Counted from the first letter of the stretch, positions 30,223 through 39,649 are shown. The stretch: 64,000 nt of DNA from Halomonas elongata DSM 2581 (GCF_000196875.2 NC_014532.2:2356001-2420000), one strand, 5' to 3'. Translations and numbers: made by a program. The notes: generated by a model not told the origin, from the letters alone.

Positions 30223-30250
30223 TTAAGGCTTACAGCTTATCGCTTACAGC
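30223..30250. repeat. heptameric repeat array, inverted copy
   Basis: Units TTAAGGC, TTACAGC, TTATCGC and TTACAGC form the reverse complement of the GCTGTAA / GCTTTAA heptamer found at 30058-30091. The array ends 5 nt from the rhlB stop. Confidence 0.8.
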
Positions 30251-30254
30251 TGAA

Positions 30255-31529
30255 TCAGAGCAGTCCTTCCGGCGGGTGCTCGCAGGGCAGCTTGTCGTTG
30301 ATGAAGCGCTCGATTTCCGGCAGCGAGAAGGCATCTTCCTCGCCCACGAAACTGATCGACACACCCTTGGCGCCGGCCCGGCCGGTACGGCCGATACGAT
30401 GGACATAGTCCTCCGGATCCTCGGGCAGGGTGTAGTTGATCACGTGGCTGACATCCTCGATATGGATACCACGCCCGGCCACATCGGTGGCCACCAGCAC
30501 CTGGATCTCGCCTTCACGGAACTGCTCGAGGGTACGGATACGCTGGTTCTGGGGCACATCGCCGGACAACATGGCGACATTGATGTCCGCCTTGCGCAGC
30601 AGGCCATCGAGCTTGCGCACCAGGTCGCGACGATTGCCGAACACCATCACCCGATCGAAGCTTTCCTGCTGCAGCAACTTGACCAGCAAGCGCTCCTTGT
30701 CGTCATCACTGACCAGATAGACGCGCTGGTCGATGTCGGCAGCGTTGTCGACGGTCACCTCGATATCCACATGGGCCGGCTCATGGGTCCACTGCCCGGC
30801 CAGGTTGAGAATGTCGTCGGTGAAGGTCGCCGAGAACAGGAAGGTCTGGCGTTCTTCCTTCTTCGGCGTATGGCGGATGATGCGCTTGACGTCGGGGATG
30901 AAGCCCATCGACAGCATGCGATCCGCCTCGTCGAGCACCAGCACCTCGACCTGGGTGAGATCGACGTCGCGCTTCTGATGGAAATCCAGCAACCGGCCGG
31001 GCGTGGCAACCAGCAGGTCCAGCTTCTTGCCCAGGCCGTCGCGCTGCTTCTGGTAATCCATGCCGCCAACGACGCTGGCAACATTGAGATTGGTGAAGCG
31101 TGCCAGTGCCTTGGCATCCTTCTCGATCTGCAGCGCCAGCTCGCGGGTCGGCGCGACGATCAGTGCGCGAGGTGCACCGGGCTTCTGACCATCGGGCGCT
31201 TCTTCCTCCAGGAAGTAGGCCAGGATGGAGATCAAAAAGGCAGCCGTCTTGCCGGTTCCCGTCTGGGCCTTGCCCACCACATCGCCGCCGAGCAGGGTAT
31301 GGGTCAATGCCTCGGCCTGGATCGGCGTGCAGTACTCGAACCCCTGGGCATGGATGGCCCGCATCAGCGGCAGCGGCAGATCGAAGTCGTGAAAGCGCCA
31401 CTTGCCCGCCACCGCGGGCACCTGGAACTGACGGAGATCCCAGTTCGACTGGCGGCGACGCGGCTTGCGGCGGCGACGCTTGGGCTTGCGGTTCTGGGCC
31501 GGTGCTGTGGTCTGTTCCGACTCGCTCAT
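30255..31529 (-). CDS. rhlB: DEAD-box ATP-dependent RNA helicase RhlB
   Basis: RNA helicase of the RhlB type, which in other gammaproteobacteria helps the RNA degradosome unwind mRNA. It has a basic N-terminal patch ([13 protein letters not shown]), the Q motif with CTPIQ, Walker [17 protein letters not shown] (DEAD), LFSATF (SAT), [11 protein letters not shown] and [10 protein letters not shown]. 424 residues from the ATG at 31529; the ribosome site is weak. Upstream in-frame codons lack family similarity and are excluded. It is minus strand and divergent from the small-protein/xthA pair. Confidence 0.92.
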   Translation of the reverse strand: MSESEQTTAPAQNRKPKRRRRKPRRRQSNWDLRQFQVPAVAGKWRFHDFDLPLPLMRAIHAQGFEYCTPIQAEALTHTLLGGDVVGKAQTGTGKTAAFLISILAYFLEEEAPDGQKPGAPRALIVAPTRELALQIEKDAKALARFTNLNVASVVGGMDYQKQRDGLGKKLDLLVATPGRLLDFHQKRDVDLTQVEVLVLDEADRMLSMGFIPDVKRIIRHTPKKEERQTFLFSATFTDDILNLAGQWTHEPAHVDIEVTVDNAADIDQRVYLVSDDDKERLLVKLLQQESFDRVMVFGNRRDLVRKLDGLLRKADINVAMLSGDVPQNQRIRTLEQFREGEIQVLVATDVAGRGIHIEDVSHVINYTLPEDPEDYVHRIGRTGRAGAKGVSISFVGEEDAFSLPEIERFINDKLPCEHPPEGLL

Positions 31530-31643
31530 AGGCTGTGCTGTCTCGTCCGTGTTGTGGATGGATGCGTGACACAAACGGCCATTGTACCAGTTCTCACGCC
31601 TCAAGGGCGCACCCCTCGCTGTCGATGGTGCGTCCGGGCCTGC

Positions 31644-31668
31644 TAGAATGGCGACATTATCCAAGGAG
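31644..31668 (+). promoter_or_regulatory. -10 element and ribosome site of the 31678/xthA transcript
   Basis: TAGAAT (31644-31649) fits a -10 box, with only a weak -35 about 17 nt upstream. AAGGAG at 31663-31668 is 9 nt before the ATG at 31678 but only 2 nt before the ATG at 31671, which decides the start. Confidence 0.45.
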
Positions 31669-31677
31669 CCATGCGTC

Positions 31678-31926
31678 ATGACACGCCGAAAGAAGACCCG
31701 CTCGCTTTCCGACAAGGTGACGATCCGTACAGGACGGCGCAAGGACTACAAGCAGTGGCGTCACGACAACCCCGACCAGGTCGGCCCGTCACGGCGATTC
31801 ACCCAGAAGAAACGCCAGCAACGCAAGCTGCAGGCCGCCCGCAAGCAGGCGCGCCAGGAGAGCGGCCAGCCGATCGACATCCATCCGGACAACTCCCAAG
31901 ACAATTCCCACGACAAGGACGACTGA
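31678..31926 (+). CDS. Small basic protein of unknown function upstream of xthA
   Basis: 82 residues, strongly basic. It begins [20 protein letters not shown], continues with [20 protein letters not shown], and then switches to an acidic Asp/Asn/His tail ending in DNSHDKDD. There is no membrane segment or signal peptide. I do not recognise the family. The charge layout suggests nucleic-acid binding, but that is inference. It ends 2 nt before xthA, so the two are almost certainly one transcript. Confidence 0.7.
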   Translation: MTRRKKTRSLSDKVTIRTGRRKDYKQWRHDNPDQVGPSRRFTQKKRQQRKLQAARKQARQESGQPIDIHPDNSQDNSHDKDD

Positions 31927-31928
31927 CG

Positions 31929-32762
31929 ATGCGCCTGGTGTCATTCAACATCAACGGTATTCGGGCCCGCCTGCACCAGCTCGAGGCCCTGGTCGAGCGT
32001 CATCGACCGGCGGTGATCGGCCTTCAGGAAACCAAGGTCCAGGACAGCGAGTTCCCGGCCGAGGCGGTGGAGGCATTGGGCTATCGTGTCTATTACCACG
32101 GCCAGAAAGGCCACTATGGCGTGGCCCTGATGTGCTGCCGCGAGCAGTGCCCGGAGCCCGAGCTCGTCCAGCGCGGCTTTCCCGATGACGAGGACGACGC
32201 CCAGCGCCGCCTCATCGGCGTGCGCCTGCGTGGTGCCGACGGCGAGCCGTTGACGGTCTGGAATGGCTACTTTCCCCAGGGCGAGAACATCGAGCATCCG
32301 GTGAAGTTTCCGCACAAGCGGCGCTTCTATGCCCAGCTCAGCTCATTGCTGAAGGAACAGCATCGCCCGGACGAACGCCTGGCGATCATGGGCGACTTCA
32401 ATATCTCGCCTGCGGACATCGACATCGGCATCGGCGAATCCAACCGCAAGCGCTGGCTGCGCGAGGGCAAGACCAGCTTCCAGCCTGAAGAACGCGAATG
32501 GCTGGACGCCATCAAGGCCTGGGGCCTCTCGGACAGTTACCGGGACCGCTACCCCGAGGTCGACGACCGCTTCAGCTGGTTCGATTATCGCTCGAAGGGC
32601 TTCGACCGCGACCCCAAGCGCGGCCTGCGGATCGACTACATCCTGACCACCGCGCCCCTGGCGACGCATATCGCCGATGCCGGGATCGACTATGACCTGC
32701 GCGGCATGGAGAAGCCGTCGGATCATGCGCCGGTGTGGACGGAGTTCGATCTGAACGCTTGA
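31929..32762 (+). CDS. xthA: Exodeoxyribonuclease III
   Basis: AP endonuclease and 3'-5' exonuclease of base-excision repair (exonuclease III family). It begins [14 protein letters not shown] (Asn metal ligand), with LQETKVQD (catalytic Glu), [14 protein letters not shown] (Asp and Asn), LRIDYIL, and SDHAPVW with the catalytic Asp-His. 277 residues, close to E. coli (268). It follows the small basic gene by 2 nt. Confidence 0.95.
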   Translation: MRLVSFNINGIRARLHQLEALVERHRPAVIGLQETKVQDSEFPAEAVEALGYRVYYHGQKGHYGVALMCCREQCPEPELVQRGFPDDEDDAQRRLIGVRLRGADGEPLTVWNGYFPQGENIEHPVKFPHKRRFYAQLSSLLKEQHRPDERLAIMGDFNISPADIDIGIGESNRKRWLREGKTSFQPEEREWLDAIKAWGLSDSYRDRYPEVDDRFSWFDYRSKGFDRDPKRGLRIDYILTTAPLATHIADAGIDYDLRGMEKPSDHAPVWTEFDLNA

Positions 32763-32809
32763 CCCGGCAAGCATTCGGGTCGGGGCAATAGCCGAGTGAG
32801 CGCAGGCGC

Positions 32810-33943
32810 TCAACCATCCGCTTCTGCGCTCGCCTGCCCGTCCAGCGCTTCGTCTTCGTTCTCGGGCAATGACGCCAGCCAGTCGCTCGCTTCCGTTGCA
32901 CCGCCCTGACGGGCACGCTTCAGGGCTTCCCGGGCCAGCTCCAGACGGTCCCAGCCGGAGGCCAATTGCCCCAGCCGCAGCCAGTCCTCGGCGGTATCGC
33001 TCCGCTCGGCGACCTCGCGCCAGGCGCTCAGCGCTCGGTCATGATCCCGAGCCGCCTGCCAGGCCTCGGCCAGCAGGCGGCGATTTTCCAGGGAATCGTC
33101 CAGGCTGCCCTCTTCCAGCGCGCGACTCAGGATCTCCGCTGCCCGAGCCGGCGTGCCCGCCGCCAGATGCAGCCGAATACGCTGCATCAGATCGTCTGAG
33201 CCGCTGAGAACACCGCGCCGCCAGGCCGTCTCCCACAACGCCGCCGCACGGCCCGGATCGCCCATGCGCTGCGCCAGCCCCGCTGCACGGCGCCAGGCCT
33301 GAGGATCGTCCTCGGCACCCGCCAGTTGACGCTCCAGCACCGCCAGCGCTTCTTCCTGCCGACCGGCACGCTGCAAGGCCGTGGCCGCCAGCCCCAGGCG
33401 CTGCTGCGAGGCTGACGCATCGCCTGCCAGGGCGCGCTGCGCCCAATCGGCGGCCTGCTCCCAGCGGGAAGACTCGGCCTGAAGCTGTGCCATCAGCCAA
33501 TGCGCATCGGCGTCGCCATCGTGGCGCTCGAGCCAGTCACCCAACAGTTCCCTGGCCCGCTCCGTGTCGCCGAGGCGGGCGCGCAGCCCTGCCTCCTGCC
33601 TCAGCCAGCGATCCGCCTGAGCAGGCTCAACGCCGCGGATGCCACGGGCGGTCGCCAGATGCTCGACAGCCGCCTGCACATTGCCACGGCGCACCTCGGC
33701 ATTGGCGGCGAGCTGCAGATACAGCGCTCGTGCCCAGCGATCCGAGGCATTACCGCCCGCGAGCCGCTCGGCCTGACGGGTCGCCTCCGCCTCGACGGCC
33801 GCATGCTCGCCGGACTTGAGGCGAGCCTCGAGAGCCTTGAGGTCATCGATGATGCCACCGGACAGCGTCGGCGCCGCCCAGGCCGACGACGCAAACAAGC
33901 AGGCGCCGGCGATCAGGATGCAAGCATAGGGGGCATGACGCAT
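32810..33943 (-). CDS. TPR-repeat protein of the TonB2 system
   Basis: Exported helical-repeat protein, last gene of the TonB2 operon. It has a signal peptide (about 1-23, ending AWA) and then about ten degenerate tetratricopeptide-like helical pairs rich in Ala, Leu, Arg and Glu, for example LEAEATRQAERL-like and AADWAQRALAGDASASQQRL. A TPR gene in this position is typical of marine TonB2 clusters and is thought to assist the TonB complex, but its exact role is not established. 377 residues; it starts 4 nt after tonB. Confidence 0.82.
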   Translation of the reverse strand: MRHAPYACILIAGACLFASSAWAAPTLSGGIIDDLKALEARLKSGEHAAVEAEATRQAERLAGGNASDRWARALYLQLAANAEVRRGNVQAAVEHLATARGIRGVEPAQADRWLRQEAGLRARLGDTERARELLGDWLERHDGDADAHWLMAQLQAESSRWEQAADWAQRALAGDASASQQRLGLAATALQRAGRQEEALAVLERQLAGAEDDPQAWRRAAGLAQRMGDPGRAAALWETAWRRGVLSGSDDLMQRIRLHLAAGTPARAAEILSRALEEGSLDDSLENRRLLAEAWQAARDHDRALSAWREVAERSDTAEDWLRLGQLASGWDRLELAREALKRARQGGATEASDWLASLPENEDEALDGQASAEADG

Positions 33944-33947
33944 GCGA

Positions 33948-34739
33948 CTACCTCAAGTTGAACTCGAAACGCTGACGGGCCCGCCGACGCTGGTCGGCCT
34001 GCTGAAACTGCCATTCGACGATCGACTGTCTGGCGGCACGCTCGAACACCCTGGGCGGATTCGCCTCCAGCACTTCGACACTGCCAGGGTCCACGCTGCC
34101 ATCGGGGCGAATGATGAACTGCACCACGACATGCCCCTCGATGCCCCGGCGCTGGGCCCGCGGCGGATACGTCGGCTTGCCCCGCCGCGTCGCCTGGGCC
34201 GACGTTCCCACATCCACGGGCTCCTGCGTGGCGGCCGGGGCCGACGCTGCGCTTGCCGACTCGCTGGGCACCGCTGCGGTGCTGGCGGCCGCCGGCTCGG
34301 AGGTCGGTTCCGGCGAAGGCTCGGGAGCCGGTTCGGGCTGCGGGGTCGGCTCAGGTTCTGGTTCGGGTTTCGGCTCGGGCTCCGGCTGAGGCTCGGGTGG
34401 TGTCTCCTGCAGTTCCGGCAGCGACTCGTCCAGCGGCACCTCGGGAGCCTCCATCGGCGGTAGTTCGGGTTCCGGCAAGGCGATATCGCTGCTGATACTG
34501 GGTGCAGGCGCCGGCTGGGGTGGCGTTGCTGCCGCCGGCGGTGGCGGAGCCGGTGCATTGGCGGCAGGGGCCGGATTCGGCTCGGCTTCTTCGGTCGGCG
34601 CCTCGGCCATGTTCATGGTCATGGTTTCCAGGCGCTGCTCGGGTTCGGCCTCCGGCGGCACCACCAGCAGCGCCAACAGCATGAAGAGCACCAGCGCCAG
34701 GGCCGCGCCGGCGACCAGGGAAAAAGGACCACGCAGCAT
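33948..34739 (-). CDS. tonB: TonB family energy transducer
   Basis: Inner-membrane-anchored protein that passes the proton-motive force from ExbB-ExbD to outer-membrane receptors for siderophores, heme or other ligands. It has a short cytoplasmic start, a membrane anchor (about 8-27), a long Pro/Glu spacer (about 60-160 with many EPEP units) and a C-terminal TonB domain with YPPRAQRRGIEGHVVVQFII and VEVLEANPPRVFERAA. 263 residues. The first base overlaps the exbD stop (TGATG). It belongs to the six-gene TonB2 operon. Confidence 0.92.
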   Translation of the reverse strand: MLRGPFSLVAGAALALVLFMLLALLVVPPEAEPEQRLETMTMNMAEAPTEEAEPNPAPAANAPAPPPPAAATPPQPAPAPSISSDIALPEPELPPMEAPEVPLDESLPELQETPPEPQPEPEPKPEPEPEPTPQPEPAPEPSPEPTSEPAAASTAAVPSESASAASAPAATQEPVDVGTSAQATRRGKPTYPPRAQRRGIEGHVVVQFIIRPDGSVDPGSVEVLEANPPRVFERAARQSIVEWQFQQADQRRRARQRFEFNLR

Positions 34740-35143
34740 CAGGCGCCGCTCCGCTGCGCCGCCACCGCGACCTGTTCGACATCGGCCTCGCGCAGGCGGT
34801 CCATGACCTCGATCAGCACGCCGGTGGTGGCCTCACGATCGGCCTGGATCACCACCGAGCCCTCGTCGCTGACCATGCCGGCCACCTTGGGGCCGACCCG
34901 ATGGATATCCACGGGCTCGCCGTCGACCCAGACGGCCCCCTCCGGGGTGATCGCCACCAGGACCTGAGCATCGGGACGCGGCGTGGCCGCGCTCGATTCG
35001 GGGCGCTCGATCTCGACGCCGCTTTCCTTGATGAAGCTGGTGGTGACGATGAAGAAGATCAGCATGATGAACACCACATCCAGCATCGGCGTCAGATTGA
35101 CCTCGCTGGACTCGTCAACGGTACCGAGTCGACGTCTACGCAT
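34739..35143 (-). CDS. exbD: Biopolymer transport protein ExbD
   Basis: Partner of ExbB in the proton-driven motor for TonB. One N-terminal membrane helix contains the essential Asp in NLTPMLDVVFIMLIFFIVTT, followed by a periplasmic domain with the ExbD-like VVIQADREATTGVLIEVMD. 134 residues. Overlaps exbB by 8 nt and touches tonB. Confidence 0.94.
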   Translation of the reverse strand: MRRRRLGTVDESSEVNLTPMLDVVFIMLIFFIVTTSFIKESGVEIERPESSAATPRPDAQVLVAITPEGAVWVDGEPVDIHRVGPKVAGMVSDEGSVVIQADREATTGVLIEVMDRLREADVEQVAVAAQRSGA

Positions 35144-35672
35144 GTGCGTCCTCCGCGGCGCGGGCGAGACGATCGTGCAACCGCTGGTCCTCGCGCCGGA
35201 TGATGTGTTCCAGGCGTGTGATGAAGAGCAGGCCCACCACCGACACCGCCATCCCGCTCAGGGTGGGCAGTGTGGCGCGCGCCACGCCATCGGCCATGGC
35301 CCGGGCCTGATTGACCTCGCTGATCGACAGGCTGTCGAAGACCGTGATCATGCCGGTCACGGTGCCCAGCAGGCCAAGCAGCGGGCAAATGACCACCAGG
35401 AGCTTGAGCCAGGGCAAGGGCCCGCGCAGCGAGGCGATCAACTCGCGCACCCAGACCTCGCGCAGGGTCATGGCGCTCCAGCTGACGCGATCGCGTCGCG
35501 TCACCCAGCGTTCCACCAACTCTCGGCGCGCCGGGCGATACTGGAAGCGAAAGAACCACCAGCGCTCGAGCGCCACCGAGAACAGCAGCATGGCGACCCC
35601 GGCAATGACCACCAGGACCGGGCCACCGGCATCGATCAGCCGAACGAGGGGATCAAGCCAGGGCATCGGCAT
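35136..35672 (-). CDS. exbB: MotA/TolQ/ExbB proton channel family protein (ExbB2)
   Basis: Three-helix proton channel subunit that works with ExbD and TonB. Membrane helices lie at about 15-35, 85-110 and 130-155; the family block is LLVVICPLLGLLGTVTGMI. At 178 residues it is the short ExbB2 form seen in TonB2 operons. It overlaps the upstream ttpC-like gene by 20 nt and exbD by 8 nt. Confidence 0.93.
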   Translation of the reverse strand: MPMPWLDPLVRLIDAGGPVLVVIAGVAMLLFSVALERWWFFRFQYRPARRELVERWVTRRDRVSWSAMTLREVWVRELIASLRGPLPWLKLLVVICPLLGLLGTVTGMITVFDSLSISEVNQARAMADGVARATLPTLSGMAVSVVGLLFITRLEHIIRREDQRLHDRLARAAEDAHA

Positions 35673-37041
35673 GTCGCTTCGTTGCCGCAGTGGCGGAGGC
35701 CGCAGCCTGGTCGGCCTCCAGACGATCCGCGAGCACCGCGCTGGCGCGCCCTTCCATGGTGCCGATCAACGCACGGCTACGGCTGCTCAATGCGGTATGG
35801 GCGAACAGCAAGGGCACGGCGGTGATAAGGCCCAGCACCGTGGTCACCAGGGCCTGGCTGATGCCGCCGGCCATCAACTGCGGGTCGCCAGTGCCGAACA
35901 CGGTGATCGACTGGAAGGTCACGATCATGCCGGTCACGGTGCCCAGCAGACCGAGCAGTGGCGCCACCGCCGCCAGCATCTTGACCAGTGACTGGCCCCG
36001 CTCGAGACGCGGTTGCTCGGCGAGCATGGCCTCGTCGAGCCGTGCCTCCAGCGCCTCGGGGGCATGTCCGCTGCCGAGGGCATGGAAGCGCTTGAGAACC
36101 CGCCCGAGCGGATTGTCTTCGCGCAACTGCTCCAGGTCGCCGAGCTGGCGCTTGAGGGTAACCGTGACGCGCAGCAGGTAGAGGTACTGGAACAACGCCA
36201 CCAGCAGGCCGAGCACACCGAGCACCACGACTACATAGCCCACAGCGCCACCTTGCTGGAAGCGTTCCAGCAGGCTCGGCTGCTGAGCCATAGCCTCGAG
36301 CACCTGGCCGTCGGTGGGATCCAGGGAGATCACATCGCCCTGCCCGGCCTGGAAAGCGTTCAGACGATCACTGACCGCGCCAGGCGTATGGTCGAGTACC
36401 GACAGATTTCCTTCGTCGCCGGTCCGCTGCAGCAGTTGACCGTCGCTGAAGGCCAGCAGGTCGCCGACCCTCGTCACCGACCGCTCGCTGCGCTGGCCAT
36501 CCTGCCCGGCCACGGGCGCGGTCAGGTTCACGATCCGGGACGTCTCGCGGGTCATGCCCATCAGGCTATCCGCCAGGGTCTCGACCTGGCCGGGGCGCAG
36601 TACCCCGTCGCTGTCCAGGCGCGGTGGCAACGCCGCCTCGGCGCCCAGCGTCAGCCAGCTCTGACCAAGATCGTCGCGCAGCTCGCCGCTCACGCTCGCC
36701 ACCGCATCGAACACCGGACCGAGATCGCCGCCCTGCTCATCGATCTGGGTGGCCAGTTCCTGAAGCTCGGCTTTTTGCGACTGCTGTTGCGCCTCCAGCT
36801 CCTGACGCCGTTCGCGAGCTGCCTCGAGATCGGAACGCGCTTCCTGCAAAGCGGACTCGAGCGCCTGGCGATCATCCACCAGCTCGGCGAGGCGCGCTCG
36901 GTCGCGCGCCTCGGCCGCTTCGCGCTCGGCCTGGAAGGTCTGCAATGGATCCTCGCTGGACTGCGCCAGAGCAACCCCCGACGGCAAGGCCGCCAAGGCG
37001 ACAATGGCCAGAATGCGGAGCACGGAGTGACGACCGATCAT
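35653..37041 (-). CDS. TtpC-like MotA/TolQ/ExbB protein with periplasmic coiled coil
   Basis: Large ExbB homologue specific to TonB2 systems; the Vibrio protein TtpC is needed for TonB2-dependent siderophore uptake. Signal peptide (1-27, ending ALAQ), long periplasmic coiled coil (about 30-125), a beta-rich stretch, then an ExbB-like membrane domain from about residue 260 with VVVLGVLGLLVALFQYLYLL and AAVAPLLGLLGTVTGMIVTF. 462 residues from the ATG at 37041, which overlaps the DUF3450 stop (ATGA). Upstream in-frame codons are excluded. Confidence 0.88.
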   Translation of the reverse strand: MIGRHSVLRILAIVALAALPSGVALAQSSEDPLQTFQAEREAAEARDRARLAELVDDRQALESALQEARSDLEAARERRQELEAQQQSQKAELQELATQIDEQGGDLGPVFDAVASVSGELRDDLGQSWLTLGAEAALPPRLDSDGVLRPGQVETLADSLMGMTRETSRIVNLTAPVAGQDGQRSERSVTRVGDLLAFSDGQLLQRTGDEGNLSVLDHTPGAVSDRLNAFQAGQGDVISLDPTDGQVLEAMAQQPSLLERFQQGGAVGYVVVVLGVLGLLVALFQYLYLLRVTVTLKRQLGDLEQLREDNPLGRVLKRFHALGSGHAPEALEARLDEAMLAEQPRLERGQSLVKMLAAVAPLLGLLGTVTGMIVTFQSITVFGTGDPQLMAGGISQALVTTVLGLITAVPLLFAHTALSSRSRALIGTMEGRASAVLADRLEADQAAASATAATKRHADALA

Positions 37042-37805
37042 GAGGCATCCTCCACAGGCTGGGAAACGGGCAGATCGAGCATCGCCGGGGCTCGCTGCTC
37101 GCGTACGATGCGCAGCCCCTTGCGGATTTCCGCCAGGGCCGACTCGTCGAGGGATTGCCATTCACCGGCCTCGGCCTTCCAGACCCCGCCCTGATGGCCA
37201 TCCGGCGTCAGGTAATACCAGCCGATCCGCCCGATACGCAGGAAGTTCACTTCCCGGGGCGTGTCGCCCGGCAGCTCGCCGCGCCAGGCATCCAGTTCGC
37301 GACCATAGTCGAGCTCGGCGCGCCATGCCGCCAGCACCCGCTCCAGTTTCTCGGCGCTGCTCAGGTCCGCCGCCGACAGCGTGGACTCGAGCGAGGCCAC
37401 CCGGGCCAGGCGCTCGTCGCGCAGAAACGGCATGTCGTGCTCGACCCAGGCCCGCAGGCGCTCGACCATCTCGCGCATCATCCCGGGCAAGGCTTCGCGG
37501 GTCTCGGCCAGCGATTCGACGCCGGACCGGCGCTCCTCGAGGGTCGCAGCCTGGCGTTCCACGACCGGCGCCAGCTCCTCGTTGTAGGCCCGCAGGCGAC
37601 GAGTCTCTTCCCGCGCCTGACGAAGTTCGCGCAGTTGCTCGCGGACCGCCTCGTCGGCATTGTCGATGCGCTCCTGCAACTCGGCCTGGGTACGTTGGGC
37701 GTCTAGCGCCTCGTCGCGAAGCGACGACTGGGCCGACGCCGAAGCCGCCAGGGTCAGGGCGAGCCCCGCCACTCCCCAGCGAATCCATGGTTTCCTATAC
37801 GGCAC
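37038..37805 (-). CDS. DUF3450 family periplasmic protein
   Basis: First gene of the TonB2 operon. Proteins of this family precede TtpC in many marine gammaproteobacteria; function unknown. I chose the GTG at 37805 because GGGAG precedes it and it gives a normal signal peptide (PYRKPWIRWGVAGLALTLA..., cleavage near ASA). Then follow a long coiled coil (about 25-110) and a C-terminal part with FLRIGRIGWYYLTPDGHQGG, a family landmark. 255 residues. An ATG 36 nt upstream is possible but would spoil the signal peptide. Confidence 0.85.
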   Translation of the reverse strand: MPYRKPWIRWGVAGLALTLAASASAQSSLRDEALDAQRTQAELQERIDNADEAVREQLRELRQAREETRRLRAYNEELAPVVERQAATLEERRSGVESLAETREALPGMMREMVERLRAWVEHDMPFLRDERLARVASLESTLSAADLSSAEKLERVLAAWRAELDYGRELDAWRGELPGDTPREVNFLRIGRIGWYYLTPDGHQGGVWKAEAGEWQSLDESALAEIRKGLRIVREQRAPAMLDLPVSQPVEDAS

Positions 37806-37839
37806 GCTCGTCTCCCGGAAGGTGCACTGAACGCCTGGC

Positions 37840-37868
37840 ACATTACTTCAAACAAGAATTATTATCAA
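37840..37868 (-). promoter_or_regulatory. TonB2 operon promoter with candidate Fur box
   Basis: Minus-strand -35 TTGATA (37868-37863), 17-nt spacer, -10 TAATGT (37845-37840), start near 37833, about 28 nt before the GTG. Within it, 37867-37853 reads TGATAATAATTCTTG, matching 11 of 14 defined bases of the Fur 7-1-7 consensus TGATAATNATTATCA. Iron repression of the operon is therefore likely. Confidence 0.6.
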
Positions 37869-37894
37869 TACCTCGACCGTTGTGGCGATACCAT

Positions 37895-37928
37895 GAAAAA
37901 ACCGGCCTCCCCGATGGGAAGGCCGGCC
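37895..37928 (-). terminator. Rho-independent terminator of etfBA
   Basis: Minus-strand GGCCGGCCTTCCC pairs imperfectly with GGGGAGGCCGG and is followed by TTTTTTC. It lies 46 nt past the etfA stop and upstream of the TonB2 promoter, insulating the two operons. Confidence 0.85.
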
Positions 37929-37973
37929 GTTGAACCAGCAGCGGCTGGTAACTATCGCGTGCCTGAGAGTGCC

Positions 37974-38900
37974 TTACAGCTTCTGCTCCAGCTCGGGCAA
38001 GGCGTCGAAGAGGTCAGCCACAAGACCGTAGTCAGCCACCTGGAAGATCGGCGCTTCCTCGTCCTTGTTGATCGCCACGATCACCTTGGAGTCCTTCATG
38101 CCCGCCAGGTGCTGGATGGCACCGCTGATGCCCACGGCGATGTAGAGCTCCGGGGCGACGATCTTGCCGGTCTGGCCGACCTGCATGTCGTTGGGCACGA
38201 AACCGGCATCCACCGCCGCGCGAGAGGCGCCGATGGCCGCGCCGAGCTTGTCGGCGATACCGTCGAGCAGCTTGAAGTTCTCGCCGTTGCCCATGCCGCG
38301 GCCACCGGAGATGACCACCTTGGCCGCGCCCAGTTCGGGACGGTCACTCTGGGCCAGTTCCTCGCCGACGAAGGACGACAAGGCGTTGTCGACCACGGTG
38401 TCGACGGCTTCGATGGTCGCGCTGCCGCTGGCGCCGACCGCGTCGAAGGCGGTACCCCGCACGGTGATAACCTTCAGGGCATCCTCGCTCTGCACGGTGG
38501 CGATGGCATTGCCGGCGTAGATCGGTCGCTTGAAGGTGTCGGCACTCTCCACGGCAATGATCTCGGAGATCTGCGAGACGTCCTTCAGCGCGGCGAGACG
38601 CGGCATGACGTTCTTGCCGGTGGTCGAGGCCGCCGCCAGCACATGGCTGTAGTCATCCGCCAGCGACACCAGCAGCTCGCCCAGCGGCTCGGCCAGTTGG
38701 TGGGCGTAGACCGCGTGATCGGCCACGCGCACCCTGGCGACGCCCTCGAGCTTGGCCGCCGCCTCGGCGATGGTGCCGACGTTTTCCCCGGCCACCAGTA
38801 CGTCGATGTCACCGCCGATGGCCTGGGCCGCGGCCACCACATGGGCCGTGGTCTCGGCCAGCTGGCCGTCGTGATGTTCGGCGAGTACCAGAATGCTCAT
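37974..38900 (-). CDS. etfA: Electron transfer flavoprotein, alpha subunit
   Basis: FAD-binding subunit of ETF, which collects electrons from acyl-CoA and other dehydrogenases. The N-terminal part begins [20 protein letters not shown]. The C-terminal FAD domain has [41 protein letters not shown], and [20 protein letters not shown]. 308 residues. Its ATG overlaps the etfB stop. Confidence 0.96.
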   Translation of the reverse strand: MSILVLAEHHDGQLAETTAHVVAAAQAIGGDIDVLVAGENVGTIAEAAAKLEGVARVRVADHAVYAHQLAEPLGELLVSLADDYSHVLAAASTTGKNVMPRLAALKDVSQISEIIAVESADTFKRPIYAGNAIATVQSEDALKVITVRGTAFDAVGASGSATIEAVDTVVDNALSSFVGEELAQSDRPELGAAKVVISGGRGMGNGENFKLLDGIADKLGAAIGASRAAVDAGFVPNDMQVGQTGKIVAPELYIAVGISGAIQHLAGMKDSKVIVAINKDEEAPIFQVADYGLVADLFDALPELEQKL

Positions 38901-39649
38901 GAGATCACCTTGGCTTCGTTCTTGAGTTTGTCCACGAGCTCATCCACGGAGCCCACCTTGACGCCGCCCTGGCGCTCGGCCGGCGGCTCGACCCCGACCA
39001 GCTTGAGCTTGCCGGCGACCTCGACGCCCAGTTCTTCCGGCGTCTTGGTGTCCAGCGGCTTCTTCTTGGCCTTCATGATGTCGGGCAGCTTGGCGTAGCG
39101 CGGCTCGTTGAGGCGCAGGTCGGTGGTGACAACGGCCGGCAGGGCCAGCGAGAGAGTCTGCAGGCCGCCGTCGATCTCGCGGGTGACCTTGAGCTTGCCG
39201 TCCTCGACCGCGACCTCTGAAGCGAAGGTCCCCTGGGCTCGCCCGGTCAGGGCGGCCAACATCTGGCCGGTCTGGTTGTTGTCGCTGTCGATGGCCTGCT
39301 TGCCGAGAATCACCAGCTCCGGCTGCTCCTCCTCGACCACCTTGGCCAGCACCTTGGCCGCGCCCAGCGACTCGACACGCTCGTCGGTCTGCACGTGGAT
39401 GGCGCGGTCGGCCCCCAGCGCCAGGGCGGTACGCAACTGCTCCTGGGCGGCCTTGGGACCGACGGTGACCGCGACCACCTCGGTGGCCGTACCGGCCTCC
39501 TTCAGGCGCACGGCCTCTTCCACGGCGATCTCGCAGAAGGGGTTCATGGCCATCTTGACGTTGGTGAGGTCAACGTCGGAGTTATCCGGCTTGACCCGGA
39601 TCTTGACGTTGTAGTCGATGACGCGTTTGACCGCGACGAGTACCTTCAT
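38897..39649 (-). CDS. etfB: Electron transfer flavoprotein, beta subunit
   Basis: AMP-binding subunit of ETF. It begins [22 protein letters not shown] and contains [38 protein letters not shown] and the signature [20 protein letters not shown] with [21 protein letters not shown]. 250 residues, family length. It is first in etfBA and divergent from the ETF-quinone oxidoreductase gene, sharing its control region. Confidence 0.96.
   Translation of the reverse strand: MKVLVAVKRVIDYNVKIRVKPDNSDVDLTNVKMAMNPFCEIAVEEAVRLKEAGTATEVVAVTVGPKAAQEQLRTALALGADRAIHVQTDERVESLGAAKVLAKVVEEEQPELVILGKQAIDSDNNQTGQMLAALTGRAQGTFASEVAVEDGKLKVTREIDGGLQTLSLALPAVVTTDLRLNEPRYAKLPDIMKAKKKPLDTKTPEELGVEVAGKLKLVGVEPPAERQGGVKVGSVDELVDKLKNEAKVIS

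Noticed and set aside
30213..31646. 477-codon plus-strand frame opposite rhlB
   Set aside because: Antisense shadow of a well-supported DEAD-box helicase. The orphan terminator at 30187-30215 lies upstream of its start and so does not support it.
34110..34560. Repeat-rich DNA in tonB that looks like a satellite
   Set aside because: It is the Pro-Glu spacer of TonB, a normal low-complexity feature of the family.
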